From an uncultured Bacteroidales bacterium (lineage in GTDB: Bacteria; Bacteroidota; Bacteroidia; Bacteroidales; Bacteroidaceae): a stretch of 64,000 nucleotides of DNA. Where the stretch lies: positions 36,205-100,204 of the forward strand of contig CADCBO010000007.1 of assembly GCA_902799685.1 (NCBI GenBank), written 5' to 3'. A program made the translations under genes and the position numbers. Shown here piece by piece: positions 7,672-18,088 of this stretch (positions within the stretch are counted from its first letter, which is position 1; each line of letters starts with the position of its first letter). The notes beneath the pieces were generated by a model. It saw only the letters and a program-made list of their open reading frames with translations, searched no databases and had not been told where the DNA came from.

Positions 7672-7992
7672 ATGGAGGAGAATGTCAGGAACAATGTCAG
7701 GAGGAAGGGACTGATACAGTCGGTGCCCGACTTTATCCACCGCAACATCTGGCTGCTGGTGGAGATACTGGCATGCATAATCTTCTACATCGGTAACCGA
7801 TATGCTTATCAACGTGACCAGGCTTATGCCGAGAGGCTCAGGCGTGAACTTGTAGATATGGAGTACCAGACCCTGAATACTACGAGCGACGTATCGGCCA
7901 AGAGCAAGCCGTCATACATAGAGGGTGTAGCTACCAGAAACGGCTCTGGGCTGCAGCCTGTTACAGAACCGCCGTACAAATTGCCTGAATGA
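7672..7992 (+). CDS. ftsL: FtsL-like divisome protein
   Basis: A 106-residue bitopic membrane protein. A short basic cytoplasmic N-terminus is followed by a single transmembrane segment at about residues 27-43, then a periplasmic helix rich in charged residues (coiled coil) and a short proline-containing tail. The frame is open upstream into rsmH, but the ATG at 7672 begins just after the rsmH stop and fits the family's size. FtsL works with FtsQ (and FtsB) to recruit and activate FtsW-FtsI. The stop overlaps the ftsI start (ATGA), suggesting translational coupling. Low sequence conservation; the call rests largely on position and topology. Confidence 0.8.
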   Translation: MEENVRNNVRRKGLIQSVPDFIHRNIWLLVEILACIIFYIGNRYAYQRDQAYAERLRRELVDMEYQTLNTTSDVSAKSKPSYIEGVATRNGSGLQPVTEPPYKLPE

Positions 7993-10184
7993 GTGATATG
8001 ACCGACAGTAATGATGCACGCAAGCAGGAGAAGAAGAGGGTGTCGCGCAAATACGTCTCCCTGTTCCTGCTCATGCTGTTATGGGGCGCACTCATCATAA
8101 TCAAGATGGGCATTGTGATGTTTGCGGAGCGTCAGTACTGGAATGACGTGGCCAAGAACATGGTTCCGGTGAACAAGGTCATAGAGGCCAGGCGCGGTAA
8201 CATATTGAGCGATGACGGCCTGTTGCTGGCAAGCAGCATGATGCAGTATCGCGTTTTTCTGGATTTCAAGACTGCCGAAAAATCACCTGAACGGGCCAAG
8301 AGGGACCAGATGCGCAAGGATACGCTATATTCAGGACATTTGGATGAGTTTGCACGTCAGATGCATGAAATCTTCCCGCAATATTCCGTTCAGGAACTGA
8401 TCAGTCATTACAATAAGGGTTATCAGTCCAAGTCCCGTTCCTGGTTCCTGCTTCCGGGTGTCTCACGTAACTCATTTCCCATATCATACAATCAGTTCAA
8501 ATCATTGGCCAAGACCGTATGGCTCAAACCCAAGTATGAAGGTTGGTTCTTCAGCGCCGAATCCAAGATATCACGTCAGAAACCGTTCGGCACTCTGGCT
8601 GCCCGTACGATAGGTAGTATGTTCGAGGCCAAGGACTCTGCCCGAAACGGTTTGGAACTCTCTTTCGATTCATTGTTGCGCGGAGTACCAGGGCGCGGTC
8701 ACATAGAGAAGGTGCAGAACGTGTCACGAATTGTGACCGAGATTCCTCAGATAGACGGATGTGACGTACACACCACCATAAACGTGGATATGCAGGACAT
8801 TGCCGAGGTGGCGCTGCGTAAGCAGCTGGAGTTCCGTAATGCGGCATCGGGGATAGTGGTGCTTATGGAGGTGCCTACCGGTGATATAAAGGCTATTGCA
8901 AGTCTTACCAAGACGGAGTCAGGGCAGTTCAGTGAGATACAGAACAATGCGGTGAAGGAGCTGTTTGAGCCTGGTTCAACGTTCAAGCCGGTTTCCATGA
9001 TGGTGGCTCTTGATGACGGCAGGATAAAACTGACTGACAGTGTCTATTGCGAATACGGCCGATACACCGGATTCGGAGGTGGTGCGGTCATGACTGATGC
9101 AGGCAACGGGTACGGATGGCTGGATGTGCCGGGTATAATAAAGAATTCGTGCAACATAGGAACATCCAAACTTATAAATGCTGCATACAAGAGTGACCCA
9201 AAGGCGTTTGTGGACGGCATTTACCGTACAGGCATAAACACACATTTTGACCTTCAGCTTACGGGAACTGCGGCTCCTGTCATAAGGCGTGAAGGAAACT
9301 GGGATGCCACGCGTCTGCCTTGGATGTCCATAGGCTATAACACCCAGTTGCCGGTAATAAATACGCTGGCGTTCTATAACGGTGTGGCCAACGGAGGCTG
9401 CATGGTCGCTCCCAGACTGGTTACTTCGGTCACACGGGACGGTGAGGTTATAAAGGAGTTCCCGGTTGAGGTAGTGCGCCGTCATATGTGTAAGGATGAG
9501 ACCTTGAAGCAGGTTCAGTTCCTGCTTGAGAATGTGGTGCAGAACGGAACGGGCAGGAATGCGCAGTCCAAGTATTTCAGTGTGGCCGGTAAAACGGGTA
9601 CGGCACAGCTGTCACAAGGTGCTGCCGGTTACAAGAACGGTCCACGCAGGCACATGGTGTCATTCTGCGGGTATTTCCCGGCCGACAACCCGCAGTATTC
9701 CTGCATAGTGTCCATACGCACGGACGGTGGTGCTGCCGGCGGTGCCACATGGGCCGCGCCGGTATTTCATGAAGTGTCGGAAAAGGTTATGGCAAGCCGT
9801 AACCTGCGTGACATAAAGGAGGCGTATGACTCTACGCACCAGTTTATACCTAAAGTTCTTCCGGGAGACCTGGCCAAGGCAGGTACCGTGCTCAAGGGGT
9901 TGGGCAAGAAGGAGTTGATGAGCCGTGAGGACAGGAACGTGGCCGACACAGTGTGGGGCACGGTAAGATCCGATTCCGGACGCTATGTGATGAACCATGT
10001 GGAGTATGCCCAGGGGGTGGTTCCCGATGTACGTGGCATGGGCGCTACCGATGCCCTTTATCTTCTGGAAAAGATGGGACTCCGCGTAGAGCTCAAGGGC
10101 GTGGGCCATGTGAGGAGTCAGAGCCTGCAACGGAACACTCATTTCCGCAAGGGTGACAGGATACAGTTGACGTTATCAATGTGA
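7989..10184 (+). CDS. ftsI: Division-specific peptidoglycan transpeptidase FtsI (class B PBP) with PASTA domain
   Basis: A 731-residue class B penicillin-binding protein. One transmembrane helix lies at about residues 22-42, followed by the pedestal domain. The transpeptidase domain shows all three motifs: S330-T-F-K333, S387-C-N389 and K535-T-G537. A single PASTA domain (V-V-P-D-V-R-G-M ... onward) closes the protein from about residue 675. It cross-links septal peptidoglycan together with the SEDS polymerase FtsW, encoded in the same operon. The start overlaps the ftsL stop by four bases. Confidence 0.95.
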   Translation: MSDMTDSNDARKQEKKRVSRKYVSLFLLMLLWGALIIIKMGIVMFAERQYWNDVAKNMVPVNKVIEARRGNILSDDGLLLASSMMQYRVFLDFKTAEKSPERAKRDQMRKDTLYSGHLDEFARQMHEIFPQYSVQELISHYNKGYQSKSRSWFLLPGVSRNSFPISYNQFKSLAKTVWLKPKYEGWFFSAESKISRQKPFGTLAARTIGSMFEAKDSARNGLELSFDSLLRGVPGRGHIEKVQNVSRIVTEIPQIDGCDVHTTINVDMQDIAEVALRKQLEFRNAASGIVVLMEVPTGDIKAIASLTKTESGQFSEIQNNAVKELFEPGSTFKPVSMMVALDDGRIKLTDSVYCEYGRYTGFGGGAVMTDAGNGYGWLDVPGIIKNSCNIGTSKLINAAYKSDPKAFVDGIYRTGINTHFDLQLTGTAAPVIRREGNWDATRLPWMSIGYNTQLPVINTLAFYNGVANGGCMVAPRLVTSVTRDGEVIKEFPVEVVRRHMCKDETLKQVQFLLENVVQNGTGRNAQSKYFSVAGKTGTAQLSQGAAGYKNGPRRHMVSFCGYFPADNPQYSCIVSIRTDGGAAGGATWAAPVFHEVSEKVMASRNLRDIKEAYDSTHQFIPKVLPGDLAKAGTVLKGLGKKELMSREDRNVADTVWGTVRSDSGRYVMNHVEYAQGVVPDVRGMGATDALYLLEKMGLRVELKGVGHVRSQSLQRNTHFRKGDRIQLTLSM

Positions 10185-10190
10185 CAATAT

Positions 10191-11639
10191 ATGGTGACAA
10201 TAGGAGAACTTATATCAGGTCTTAAGACACTTAAAACGGTTGGAGATACCGGAGTAGAGGTGACTGACATCCAGCTTGATTCCCGTAAGGCGGGCAAGGG
10301 ATGTCTGTTTGTGGCTATGCGCGGTACTACGGTAGATGGACATCAGTTCATATCAAAGGCCATAGAGTTGGGTGCTGCATCTGTATTGTGCGAGGTGATG
10401 CCGGAGCAGACAGTTCAAGGTGTAACATATATACAGGTACCTGATTGTGAGGATATTGTGGGCACGGTAGCTACACGTTTCTTTGGCAACCCCACCGATA
10501 AGGTCAAGCTGGTGGGTGTGACCGGAACAAACGGTAAGACCACTATTGCAACCTTGTTGTATAATATGTTCCGTAAGTTCGGATACAAGGCCGGTCTGCT
10601 CTCGACAGTGTGCAACTATATTGACGGTGAGCCTATACCTGCCGATCATACCACCCCCGATGCCGTTACCTTGAACCGTCTGTTAGGTCGTATGGCCGAT
10701 GAGGGTTGCAAGTACGTATTCATGGAGTGCAGCTCACATGCCATAGTACAGAAACGCATAGGCGGACTCAAGTATGCAGGAGGAATATTCACTAACCTTA
10801 CCCGTGACCACCTGGATTACCATAAGACAGTGGAGAACTATCTCAAGGCCAAGAAGATGTTCTTTGACGGACTTGGCAAGGATGCATTCATGGTTACGAA
10901 TCTGGATGACAGGAACGGCCTGGTGATGGCACAGAACACCAAGGCCAAGGTAATGACATACTCTCTGCGCAGCATGAGTGACTTCAAGGGGCGTCTGCTG
11001 GAATCCGGGTTTGACGGCATGCTGTTGGAGATAAACGGACGTGAGGCGTTCCTGCGCTTTATAGGCAAGTTCAATGCCAGCAATCTGCTTGCGGTATATG
11101 GCACAGCCGTGATGCTGGGCCGTGACCCCGTGGAAGTGCTTACGGTAATGAGTACGCTCACTCCGGTAAACGGACGTTTTGACGCCATCCGTTCACCAAA
11201 GGGATTCACAGCCATAGTTGATTATGCCCATACTCCCGATGCACTGACCAATGTGCTCACAACCATTGTCGATGTGCTGGACGGAAAGGGTCAGATAATA
11301 ACAGTGGTTGGAGCCGGAGGAAACCGCGACAAAGGTAAACGTCCGCTCATGGCGCAGGAAAGCGTAAAGTACAGCGACAGGGTTATAATAACATCGGACA
11401 ACCCGCGCTTTGAGGAACCGCAGGATATAATCAATGATATGCTGGCCGGTCTCACCAAAGAGGATATGCAGAAGGTGATATCCATTGCAGACCGCCGTGA
11501 AGCCATACGTACCGCCTGCATGATGGCGCAGGCTGGCGATGTAATCCTGGTGGCTGGCAAGGGTCATGAGGATTATCAGGAGATAAAGGGAGTCAAGCAC
11601 CATTTTGACGACCATGAGGTTATTAGGGAATCATTTTAA
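10191..11639 (+). CDS. murE: UDP-MurNAc-tripeptide synthetase MurE (meso-DAP type)
   Basis: A 482-residue Mur ligase that adds the third residue of the stem peptide in the cytoplasm. The ATP loop G-T-N-G-K-T-T lies at residues 112-118, and A-D-H-T-T-P-D follows at about 148. The conserved E-x-S-S-H-A segment reads E-C-S-S-H-A. The D-N-P-R motif at residues 403-406, followed by F-E-E-P, is the signature of enzymes that add meso-diaminopimelate rather than lysine, so the wall is most likely DAP type. It starts seven bases after ftsI. Confidence 0.96.
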   Translation: MVTIGELISGLKTLKTVGDTGVEVTDIQLDSRKAGKGCLFVAMRGTTVDGHQFISKAIELGAASVLCEVMPEQTVQGVTYIQVPDCEDIVGTVATRFFGNPTDKVKLVGVTGTNGKTTIATLLYNMFRKFGYKAGLLSTVCNYIDGEPIPADHTTPDAVTLNRLLGRMADEGCKYVFMECSSHAIVQKRIGGLKYAGGIFTNLTRDHLDYHKTVENYLKAKKMFFDGLGKDAFMVTNLDDRNGLVMAQNTKAKVMTYSLRSMSDFKGRLLESGFDGMLLEINGREAFLRFIGKFNASNLLAVYGTAVMLGRDPVEVLTVMSTLTPVNGRFDAIRSPKGFTAIVDYAHTPDALTNVLTTIVDVLDGKGQIITVVGAGGNRDKGKRPLMAQESVKYSDRVIITSDNPRFEEPQDIINDMLAGLTKEDMQKVISIADRREAIRTACMMAQAGDVILVAGKGHEDYQEIKGVKHHFDDHEVIRESF

Positions 11640-11649
11640 CGGGAAATAG

Positions 11650-12936
11650 ATGCTATACTGGCTGTTTGAATACTTCAAGAGAGTGGGGATAGACATTCCA
11701 GGCGGCGGAATGTTCAGTTATGTCACATTCAGGGCCATATTCGCTCTGGTGGCATCGATCGTGATATCGTGCTGGTTCGGAAGCCATTTCATTGATATGC
11801 TCAAGCGCAGGAACATATCGGAAACGCAGCGCGACGCCAAACTTGATCCGTTCGGCGTGACCAAGAAAGGCGTGCCCACCATGGGAGGCGTGATTATCAT
11901 TGTAGCCATACTTGTACCATGCCTGCTTATAGGTGACTTGGGCAATGTCTATATGTGGCTCATGCTGATCACCACCATTATACTTGGAGTGATAGGTTTT
12001 GCCGATGATTACATAAAGACGTTCCGCAAGAACAAGGAGGGCCTGAACGGCTGGCTCAAGGTGTCGGGGCAGCTTCTGCTTGGCCTGATTGTGGCGCTTA
12101 CGCTACGTTACAGCCCACAGGTGGTAATAAACGAGAAGGTGGAGACCCGCATTGAGAACAATACTGAGATCGTGGTCAAAACCCCCGATGTAAAATCCAC
12201 ACGTACCACAATACCTTTCTTCAAGAACCATAACCTGAATTATGCAGACGCTTTCGGGTGGTTGGGCGAGAAGACCAAGTATCAGGCAGGCTGGATTTTC
12301 TTTGTATTGCTGACGCTATTCATAGTGACAGCCGTATCAAACGGTTCAAATCTCAATGACGGCATGGACGGCATGGCGGCAGGCAATTCGGCCATTATAG
12401 GACTGACTCTGGGTATTCTGGCATACGTGTCCAGTAACGTGGTCACTGCCAGCCATTTTGACCTTATGTATATTCCCGGCAGTCAGGAGGTGGTGGTCTA
12501 TCTGTGCGCGTTCGTGGGATCGCTTATAGGTTTCCTGTGGTTCAACTCATATCCGGCACAGATTTTCATGGGCGATACAGGCAGCCTTACCATAGGCGGC
12601 ATTATTGCCGTGTGCGCGCTGTGCATACACAAGGAACTGCTCTTGCCTATGCTCTGCGGCGTATTCCTGGTGGAGAGCCTCTCTGTGATCTGCCAGCGTT
12701 TCTACTATAAGTTGGGCAAGCGCAAAGGGGTTCACCAGCGTATATGGAAGCGTACGCCTATACATGACCATTACCGAACAAGCATGGAGCAGGTTCTTAA
12801 AACAGATCCCGGGAGCACGGTAAAGTTCCAGGGAAATGACAACAAGCTTCAGTTTGAGACCAAGATAACGCTCAGGACCTGGATCATAAGCATAGGTCTT
12901 GCGGCACTTACAATATTGACCTTGAAGATAAGATAA
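11650..12936 (+). CDS. mraY: Phospho-MurNAc-pentapeptide transferase MraY
   Basis: A 428-residue polytopic inner-membrane enzyme that transfers phospho-MurNAc-pentapeptide to undecaprenyl phosphate, making lipid I. Hallmark motifs are G-F-A-D-D-Y, N-L-N-D-G-M-D-G, M-G-D-T-G-S-L and T-P-I-H-D-H-Y. A loop of about 60 residues (roughly 155-215) with E-K-V-E-T-R sits between membrane segments; Bacteroidota MraY proteins are longer than the 360-residue E. coli protein for this reason. Tightly packed between murE and murD. Confidence 0.95.
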   Translation: MLYWLFEYFKRVGIDIPGGGMFSYVTFRAIFALVASIVISCWFGSHFIDMLKRRNISETQRDAKLDPFGVTKKGVPTMGGVIIIVAILVPCLLIGDLGNVYMWLMLITTIILGVIGFADDYIKTFRKNKEGLNGWLKVSGQLLLGLIVALTLRYSPQVVINEKVETRIENNTEIVVKTPDVKSTRTTIPFFKNHNLNYADAFGWLGEKTKYQAGWIFFVLLTLFIVTAVSNGSNLNDGMDGMAAGNSAIIGLTLGILAYVSSNVVTASHFDLMYIPGSQEVVVYLCAFVGSLIGFLWFNSYPAQIFMGDTGSLTIGGIIAVCALCIHKELLLPMLCGVFLVESLSVICQRFYYKLGKRKGVHQRIWKRTPIHDHYRTSMEQVLKTDPGSTVKFQGNDNKLQFETKITLRTWIISIGLAALTILTLKIR

Positions 12937-12942
12937 CCAAAA

Positions 12943-14277
12943 ATGGCAAAGAAGATCGTAGTTTTAGGAGCAGGCGAGAGCGGCACGGGAGCTGCCATAC
13001 TGGCTAAGACCAAAGGCTTTGAAGTGTTTGTCTCTGACCTGTCGGAGATAAAGGATTATTACCGTTCAGAGCTGGAAAGACGCGGCATAGAATGGGAACA
13101 GAAACAGCATACGGAGGAACGTATCCTGGCTGCTGACGAGGTAATAAAGAGTCCGGGCATTCCCAAGGAGGCTCCCATCATACAGAAACTCATGGCACAG
13201 GGCACTCCCATAATATCGGAGATAGAGTTTGCAGGCCGTTATACCAATGCCAAGATGATTTGCATTACAGGATCCAACGGCAAGACAACCACCACGTCTC
13301 TCATATACCATATATTCAGGATGGCAGGCATGAACGTGGGTCTGGCCGGCAATATAGGCAGCAGTCTGGCCTGGCAGGTGGCCGAGAAAAGCTTTGACTA
13401 CTATGTGATAGAACTGAGCAGTTTTCAGTTGGACAACATGTATGACTTCAAGGCCGATATTGCCATACTCATGAACATAACCCCGGATCATCTGGACCGT
13501 TATGACCATGAGATGCAGAACTATGTGGATGCCAAGATGAGGGTTATCCGCAACCAGACCAAGGATGATGCGTTTGTCTATTGGAGCGATGATCCCATCA
13601 TAACCCGCGAACTCAAGAGGTACGGACTCAAGGCTACTCTATATCCTTTTGCCGAAGCCAAGAGGGAAGATCTGGCGGCATACGTTGAGGACGGTACACT
13701 ATACTTCAATAAACCGTATGCCTTCAATATGGAACAGGAGTCTCTGGCACTTACTGGTAAGCATAACCTGTACAACTCAATGGCTGCCGGTATATCGGCC
13801 AATATAGCCGGTATCAAGTCTGATACCATCCGTAAGGCGCTGCAGACATTCCAGGGGGTGGAGCATCGTCTGGAACGCGTGACCAGAGTGAACGGGATAG
13901 ACTTTATAAACGACTCCAAGGCTACTAACGTGAACAGTTGCTGGTATGCTTTGCAGAGCATGCCTGTAAAGTGCGTCCTGATACTTGGCGGCAAGGATAA
14001 GGGTAATGACTACAACGAGATAGCCGACTTGGTACGCGAGAAATGCTGCGGTCTGGTATATATGGGCCTGCATAATGAGAAACTGCATGGCTTCTTTGAC
14101 GGGTTCGGTCTTCCGGTGGCCGACGTCCAGTCTATGAAGGATGCCGTGGATGCCGCTTACAGGATGGCTCATAAAGGTGAGATAGTCTTGCTGAGTCCAT
14201 GTTGCGCCAGTTTTGACCTGTTCAAAAGCTACGAGGACCGTGGCGACCAGTTCAAGGCTTGCGTAAGAGCTTTATAA
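12943..14277 (+). CDS. murD: UDP-MurNAc-L-alanine:D-glutamate ligase MurD
   Basis: A 444-residue Mur ligase adding D-glutamate to UDP-MurNAc-L-Ala. The N-terminal Rossmann-like domain starts with G-A-G-E-S-G-T-G (about residues 8-15). The ATP loop G-S-N-G-K-T-T-T-T is at about 110-118, and the N-D-S-K-A-T-N motif of the C-terminal domain is at about 324-330. Standard length. Lies six bases after mraY and nine bases before ftsW. Confidence 0.96.
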   Translation: MAKKIVVLGAGESGTGAAILAKTKGFEVFVSDLSEIKDYYRSELERRGIEWEQKQHTEERILAADEVIKSPGIPKEAPIIQKLMAQGTPIISEIEFAGRYTNAKMICITGSNGKTTTTSLIYHIFRMAGMNVGLAGNIGSSLAWQVAEKSFDYYVIELSSFQLDNMYDFKADIAILMNITPDHLDRYDHEMQNYVDAKMRVIRNQTKDDAFVYWSDDPIITRELKRYGLKATLYPFAEAKREDLAAYVEDGTLYFNKPYAFNMEQESLALTGKHNLYNSMAAGISANIAGIKSDTIRKALQTFQGVEHRLERVTRVNGIDFINDSKATNVNSCWYALQSMPVKCVLILGGKDKGNDYNEIADLVREKCCGLVYMGLHNEKLHGFFDGFGLPVADVQSMKDAVDAAYRMAHKGEIVLLSPCCASFDLFKSYEDRGDQFKACVRAL

Positions 14278-14286
14278 TAGAGGATT

Positions 14287-15570
14287 ATGGAGAGTACCGA
14301 GGACAAACCCAAACGCAGGCAACTGCTTAACGGAGACCGAACCATATGGGCAATGGTGTTCGTTCTGTGCGCCATATCATTGGTAGAGGTGTTCAGTGCG
14401 AGCAGTCGTCTCACTTTCGGCAAGGAGAGTTTCCTGACACCTATCATATCTCATTCCGTGCATCTTGGCATAGGTTTGGTGGGTATGTACCTGGTGCACC
14501 TGCTCCATTATAAGTGGTATAAGCTGTTCCCGGTATTGCTGGTTCCGCTGTCTGTCATATTGTTGGCTTACCTTTCAGTACAAAGTGCAAGCTCTTCGGG
14601 GGCTGAACGCTGGATTAACATGGGCTTTTTCCAGTTGCAGCCGTCGGAACTGGGCAAGATAGGCGTGATCATGTCGGTAGCTTACTGGCTCTCCAAACTG
14701 AAACAGGACGATCCGCTGAGCCAGTCCAACACTTTCTGGAAGATAATGGCTCTGACCGGACTGGTGTGTCTGCTTATTGTGGGTGAGAACCTTTCAACTG
14801 CAGTGTTGCTGGCCGGGGTGATATTCGTTATGATGATATTGGGCGGCATAGCATGGAGACGAATGCTGGCCTTGACCGGAGTGGTGGTAGCGGTAGGAGT
14901 GGTGGCCGTGGTAATACTCCTGTTTGTTCCGGCTCAGACCATACGCGATTCCAGGATAATACCGTCACGTGCCACCACATGGCAGGCCAGATTGCAGGAT
15001 TTCTTCCAGCCGGGCAGCGAAGGTGATCCCACCGCATATGATTATGCCAGGACCGTGGCACCTGAGAAACCTCAGGAGACACATGCCAATATTGCGATAG
15101 CCACAAGCAACATACTGGGTAAGGGACCCGGCAACTCCGATGAACGCGACTATCTGCAGGAGGCCAGTTGTGACTTCATATACGCTATCATAATAGAGGA
15201 ACTTGGCATGGTGGGCGGCATATTTGTGATGTTGGTATATATAGTCTTGCTGTTCAGGGTGGGACGTATAGCCACCAGGTGCAAGGAGAAATATCCGGCC
15301 TATCTGGCGATGGGATTGGGTATGCTATTAGGGTTGCAGGCATTCATAAACATGTCGGTGGCGGTGGGGCTGTTCCCAGTGACCGGTCAGCCGCTGCCGC
15401 TTATAAGCAAAGGAGGTACGTCAGTCCTTATGACCAGCGGCTGTATTGGCATGCTTCTGGGTATCAGCAATACATTGGACAGGGAGGCTAACGGTGATCA
15501 TGTATTGGGGATGGAGACTGAGGTGCCTGCACCGATAGACGGCAACGAATCATTTGACGAAAACAACTGA
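14287..15570 (+). CDS. ftsW: SEDS-family peptidoglycan glycosyltransferase FtsW
   Basis: A 427-residue membrane protein with about ten hydrophobic segments. The first 15-20 residues are basic and cytoplasmic. SEDS features include Q-P-S-E-L-G-K after the fourth segment, the long extracytoplasmic loop at about 215-285 and the P-L-P-L-I-S-K-G-G-T motif at about 370-379. FtsW polymerises lipid II at the septum with FtsI. The spacing of nine bases on each side suggests one transcript from mraZ to ftsZ. Confidence 0.95.
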   Translation: MESTEDKPKRRQLLNGDRTIWAMVFVLCAISLVEVFSASSRLTFGKESFLTPIISHSVHLGIGLVGMYLVHLLHYKWYKLFPVLLVPLSVILLAYLSVQSASSSGAERWINMGFFQLQPSELGKIGVIMSVAYWLSKLKQDDPLSQSNTFWKIMALTGLVCLLIVGENLSTAVLLAGVIFVMMILGGIAWRRMLALTGVVVAVGVVAVVILLFVPAQTIRDSRIIPSRATTWQARLQDFFQPGSEGDPTAYDYARTVAPEKPQETHANIAIATSNILGKGPGNSDERDYLQEASCDFIYAIIIEELGMVGGIFVMLVYIVLLFRVGRIATRCKEKYPAYLAMGLGMLLGLQAFINMSVAVGLFPVTGQPLPLISKGGTSVLMTSGCIGMLLGISNTLDREANGDHVLGMETEVPAPIDGNESFDENN

Positions 15571-15578
15571 CTTTTCAT

Positions 15579-18083
15579 ATGGAGGCAAAACCAAGAATCA
15601 TCATCAGTGGAGGCGGTACAGGAGGACATATCTTCCCCGCCATTTCAATTGCCCATGCCATAAAGGCTATTAACCCCGATGCGGAGATACTGTTTGTTGG
15701 GGCTCAGGGGCGTATGGAGATGCAGCGTGTACCGCAGGCGGGATTCGAGATAAAGGGACTTCCTATCTGTGGGTTTGACCGTAAGAATCCCTTCAAGAAC
15801 ATTGCGGTGTTGTTCAAAATCATGCGTAGCCAGATTATGGCACGTCGCATAATACGTCAGTTCAAGCCTATGGTAGCTGTTGGTGTGGGCGGTTACGCCA
15901 GCGGGCCTACATTGAGGATTGCAGGCAAGATGGGTATTCCCACGCTGCTTCAGGAGCAGAACTCATATGCGGGTGTGACCAACAAGATTCTGGCCAAAAA
16001 AGCCGATAAGATATGTGTGGCATACGACGGGATGGAGCGTTTCTTCCCCGCCGACAAGATTATCAAGACAGGTAACCCTGTACGCCCCACCCTGACTAAA
16101 GGTGGCATAACCCGTAAGGAGGCTGCAAAGAAGATGGGGCTTGATCCTTCCAAACGCATTGTACTCATTGTAGGCGGCAGTCTGGGCGCACGCACACTGA
16201 ATGAAAGCGTGATGGCAAACCTGGACCTGATGCGTATGTCGGATGATGTCCAGTTTGTATGGCAGACAGGAAAGTTCTACTTTGAGGAGATGAAACAGCG
16301 TCTGGCCGGGCAGCAACCGGTAGAGAACCTGTTCCCTACGGAGTTTGTTCAGGATATGGATCTGGCATACGCTGCCGCCGACCTTGTGATTTCACGTGCC
16401 GGTGCGGGCACAATCTCGGAGCTGTGTCTGCTTGGCAAGCCTGTGATCCTGGTTCCGTCACCCAATGTGGCCGAGGACCATCAGACAAAGAATGCCTTGG
16501 CGCTGGCCGACAAGGACGCGGCAGTCCATATCCGTGATGTGGATGCACGCAGGGAGCTTATACCTGCCGCAGTGGACCTGGTAAAGGATACGGCTCGTCT
16601 GGAGCAGCTGCAAGGAAACATTCTTAAGCTGGCATATCATGATTCGGCCGAGATTATTGCGCATGAGGTTCTCAAACTGGCAGGATACGGAGGCACGGCA
16701 CTTAAGCTTGATGATATAACGTCAGTCTATTTCGTTGGCGCAGGAGGCATAGGGATGAGTGCCCTGGTGCGCTATTTCCTTGCACGCGGATGCAAGGTGG
16801 GCGGTTATGACAGGACATCTACAGAACTTACATCGGCATTGATAAAAGAGGGTGCAGTGATAGGTTTTGAGGATGATGTTGACAAGATTGATGAATGCTT
16901 CAGGGATCCTGATTCGACGCTTGTGGTATATACCCCGGCCATTCCTGCCGACAACCGTATTTTGCGGTGGTTCAACATCCACTGTTTTGACGTGCAGAAA
17001 CGTGCGCAGGTGCTGGGTACACTGACCCGCTCTCTGGATGGCCTGTGTGTGGCCGGTACACATGGCAAGACCACCACATCGTCTATGATTGCGTATATAC
17101 TTGACGGAACCGAGGAGGGCTGTAACGCATTCCTGGGCGGAATACTGAAGAACATCGGAAGTAATCTCATGATAAGCAGGGATAGCCGGCGTGTGGTTAT
17201 TGAGGCTGATGAGTTTGACCGCTCGTTCCATCATCTTACTCCGTTGCGTTCAGTGATAACTGCCGTCGATGCCGACCATCTTGACATATACGGCACGTAC
17301 GATGCTTATGTGGAGAGTTTCCGCAAATATACGTCGCTAATTAAGCCGGGCGGAGACCTGATACTGCACGTAGGGCTGGCCGACAAGATCATGCCACAGC
17401 TGCAGAAAGGCGTGAACCTGTACACTTACGGCCTGGATGAGGGTTATTTCCATGCAACCAATATCAGGATAGGTAACGGTGAACTTAAGTTTGACTATGT
17501 GTCACCATTGGGAAGTATTGCCGATGTGGAACTGGGCGTACCCATTCCGATAAATGTGGAGAATGCGGTGGCGGCTATGGCAATGGCTCAACTGAGCGGA
17601 GCACAGGATGAGGTGATACGTGACCGCATGGCCAGTTTCCGCGGATGCGACCGCCGTTTTGACTTTCATGTAAAGAATGATGAAAAGGTATATTTGAGCG
17701 ATTACGCCCACCATCCGGAAGAGATACGTCAGTGTGCCCTCTCATTGCGCAAGCTCTATGCGGACCGTAAGATAACCTGCATATTCCAGCCACATCTCTA
17801 TACCCGCACAAGGGATTTCTACAATGAGTTTGCCGACAGTCTCTCGTTGTTTGATGAGGTTTGGCTGCTGGAGATTTATCCCGCACGTGAACAGCCTATC
17901 CCAGGCGTGACAAGCAGTCTGCTGGCTGACAATATGAAACCTGGCGTGTGCAAGGGTATAATATCACGCAGCCAGGTGCTTGATACGGTCAGGTCCATCA
18001 AGGATGATGTACAGGTTCTGGTAACACTGGGTGCAGGCGATCTGGAAGATTATGTTGATTCTATAACAGAGATATTAAAGTAA
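15579..18083 (+). CDS. murG-murC: MurG-MurC fusion: lipid II synthase joined to UDP-MurNAc:L-alanine ligase
   Basis: One uninterrupted frame of 834 residues. Residues 1 to about 368 are MurG: G-G-G-T-G-G-H at about 11-17 and the UDP-GlcNAc-binding S-R-A-G-A-G-T-I-S-E-L segment at about 270. Residues from about 375 to the end are a complete MurC: V-Y-F-V-G-A-G-G-I-G-M-S-A dinucleotide-like fold, ATP loop G-T-H-G-K-T-T-T at about 492, and H-H-P-E-E-I near 711. Only eight or so residues (G-G-T-A-L-K-L-D) link the halves, roughly where the start codon of a separate murC would lie. MurG acts at the membrane, MurC in the cytoplasm. Related genomes normally carry two adjacent genes. A lost stop codon by sequencing error remains possible. 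Confidence 0.93.
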   Translation: MEAKPRIIISGGGTGGHIFPAISIAHAIKAINPDAEILFVGAQGRMEMQRVPQAGFEIKGLPICGFDRKNPFKNIAVLFKIMRSQIMARRIIRQFKPMVAVGVGGYASGPTLRIAGKMGIPTLLQEQNSYAGVTNKILAKKADKICVAYDGMERFFPADKIIKTGNPVRPTLTKGGITRKEAAKKMGLDPSKRIVLIVGGSLGARTLNESVMANLDLMRMSDDVQFVWQTGKFYFEEMKQRLAGQQPVENLFPTEFVQDMDLAYAAADLVISRAGAGTISELCLLGKPVILVPSPNVAEDHQTKNALALADKDAAVHIRDVDARRELIPAAVDLVKDTARLEQLQGNILKLAYHDSAEIIAHEVLKLAGYGGTALKLDDITSVYFVGAGGIGMSALVRYFLARGCKVGGYDRTSTELTSALIKEGAVIGFEDDVDKIDECFRDPDSTLVVYTPAIPADNRILRWFNIHCFDVQKRAQVLGTLTRSLDGLCVAGTHGKTTTSSMIAYILDGTEEGCNAFLGGILKNIGSNLMISRDSRRVVIEADEFDRSFHHLTPLRSVITAVDADHLDIYGTYDAYVESFRKYTSLIKPGGDLILHVGLADKIMPQLQKGVNLYTYGLDEGYFHATNIRIGNGELKFDYVSPLGSIADVELGVPIPINVENAVAAMAMAQLSGAQDEVIRDRMASFRGCDRRFDFHVKNDEKVYLSDYAHHPEEIRQCALSLRKLYADRKITCIFQPHLYTRTRDFYNEFADSLSLFDEVWLLEIYPAREQPIPGVTSSLLADNMKPGVCKGIISRSQVLDTVRSIKDDVQVLVTLGAGDLEDYVDSITEILK

Positions 18084-18088
18084 GACAG

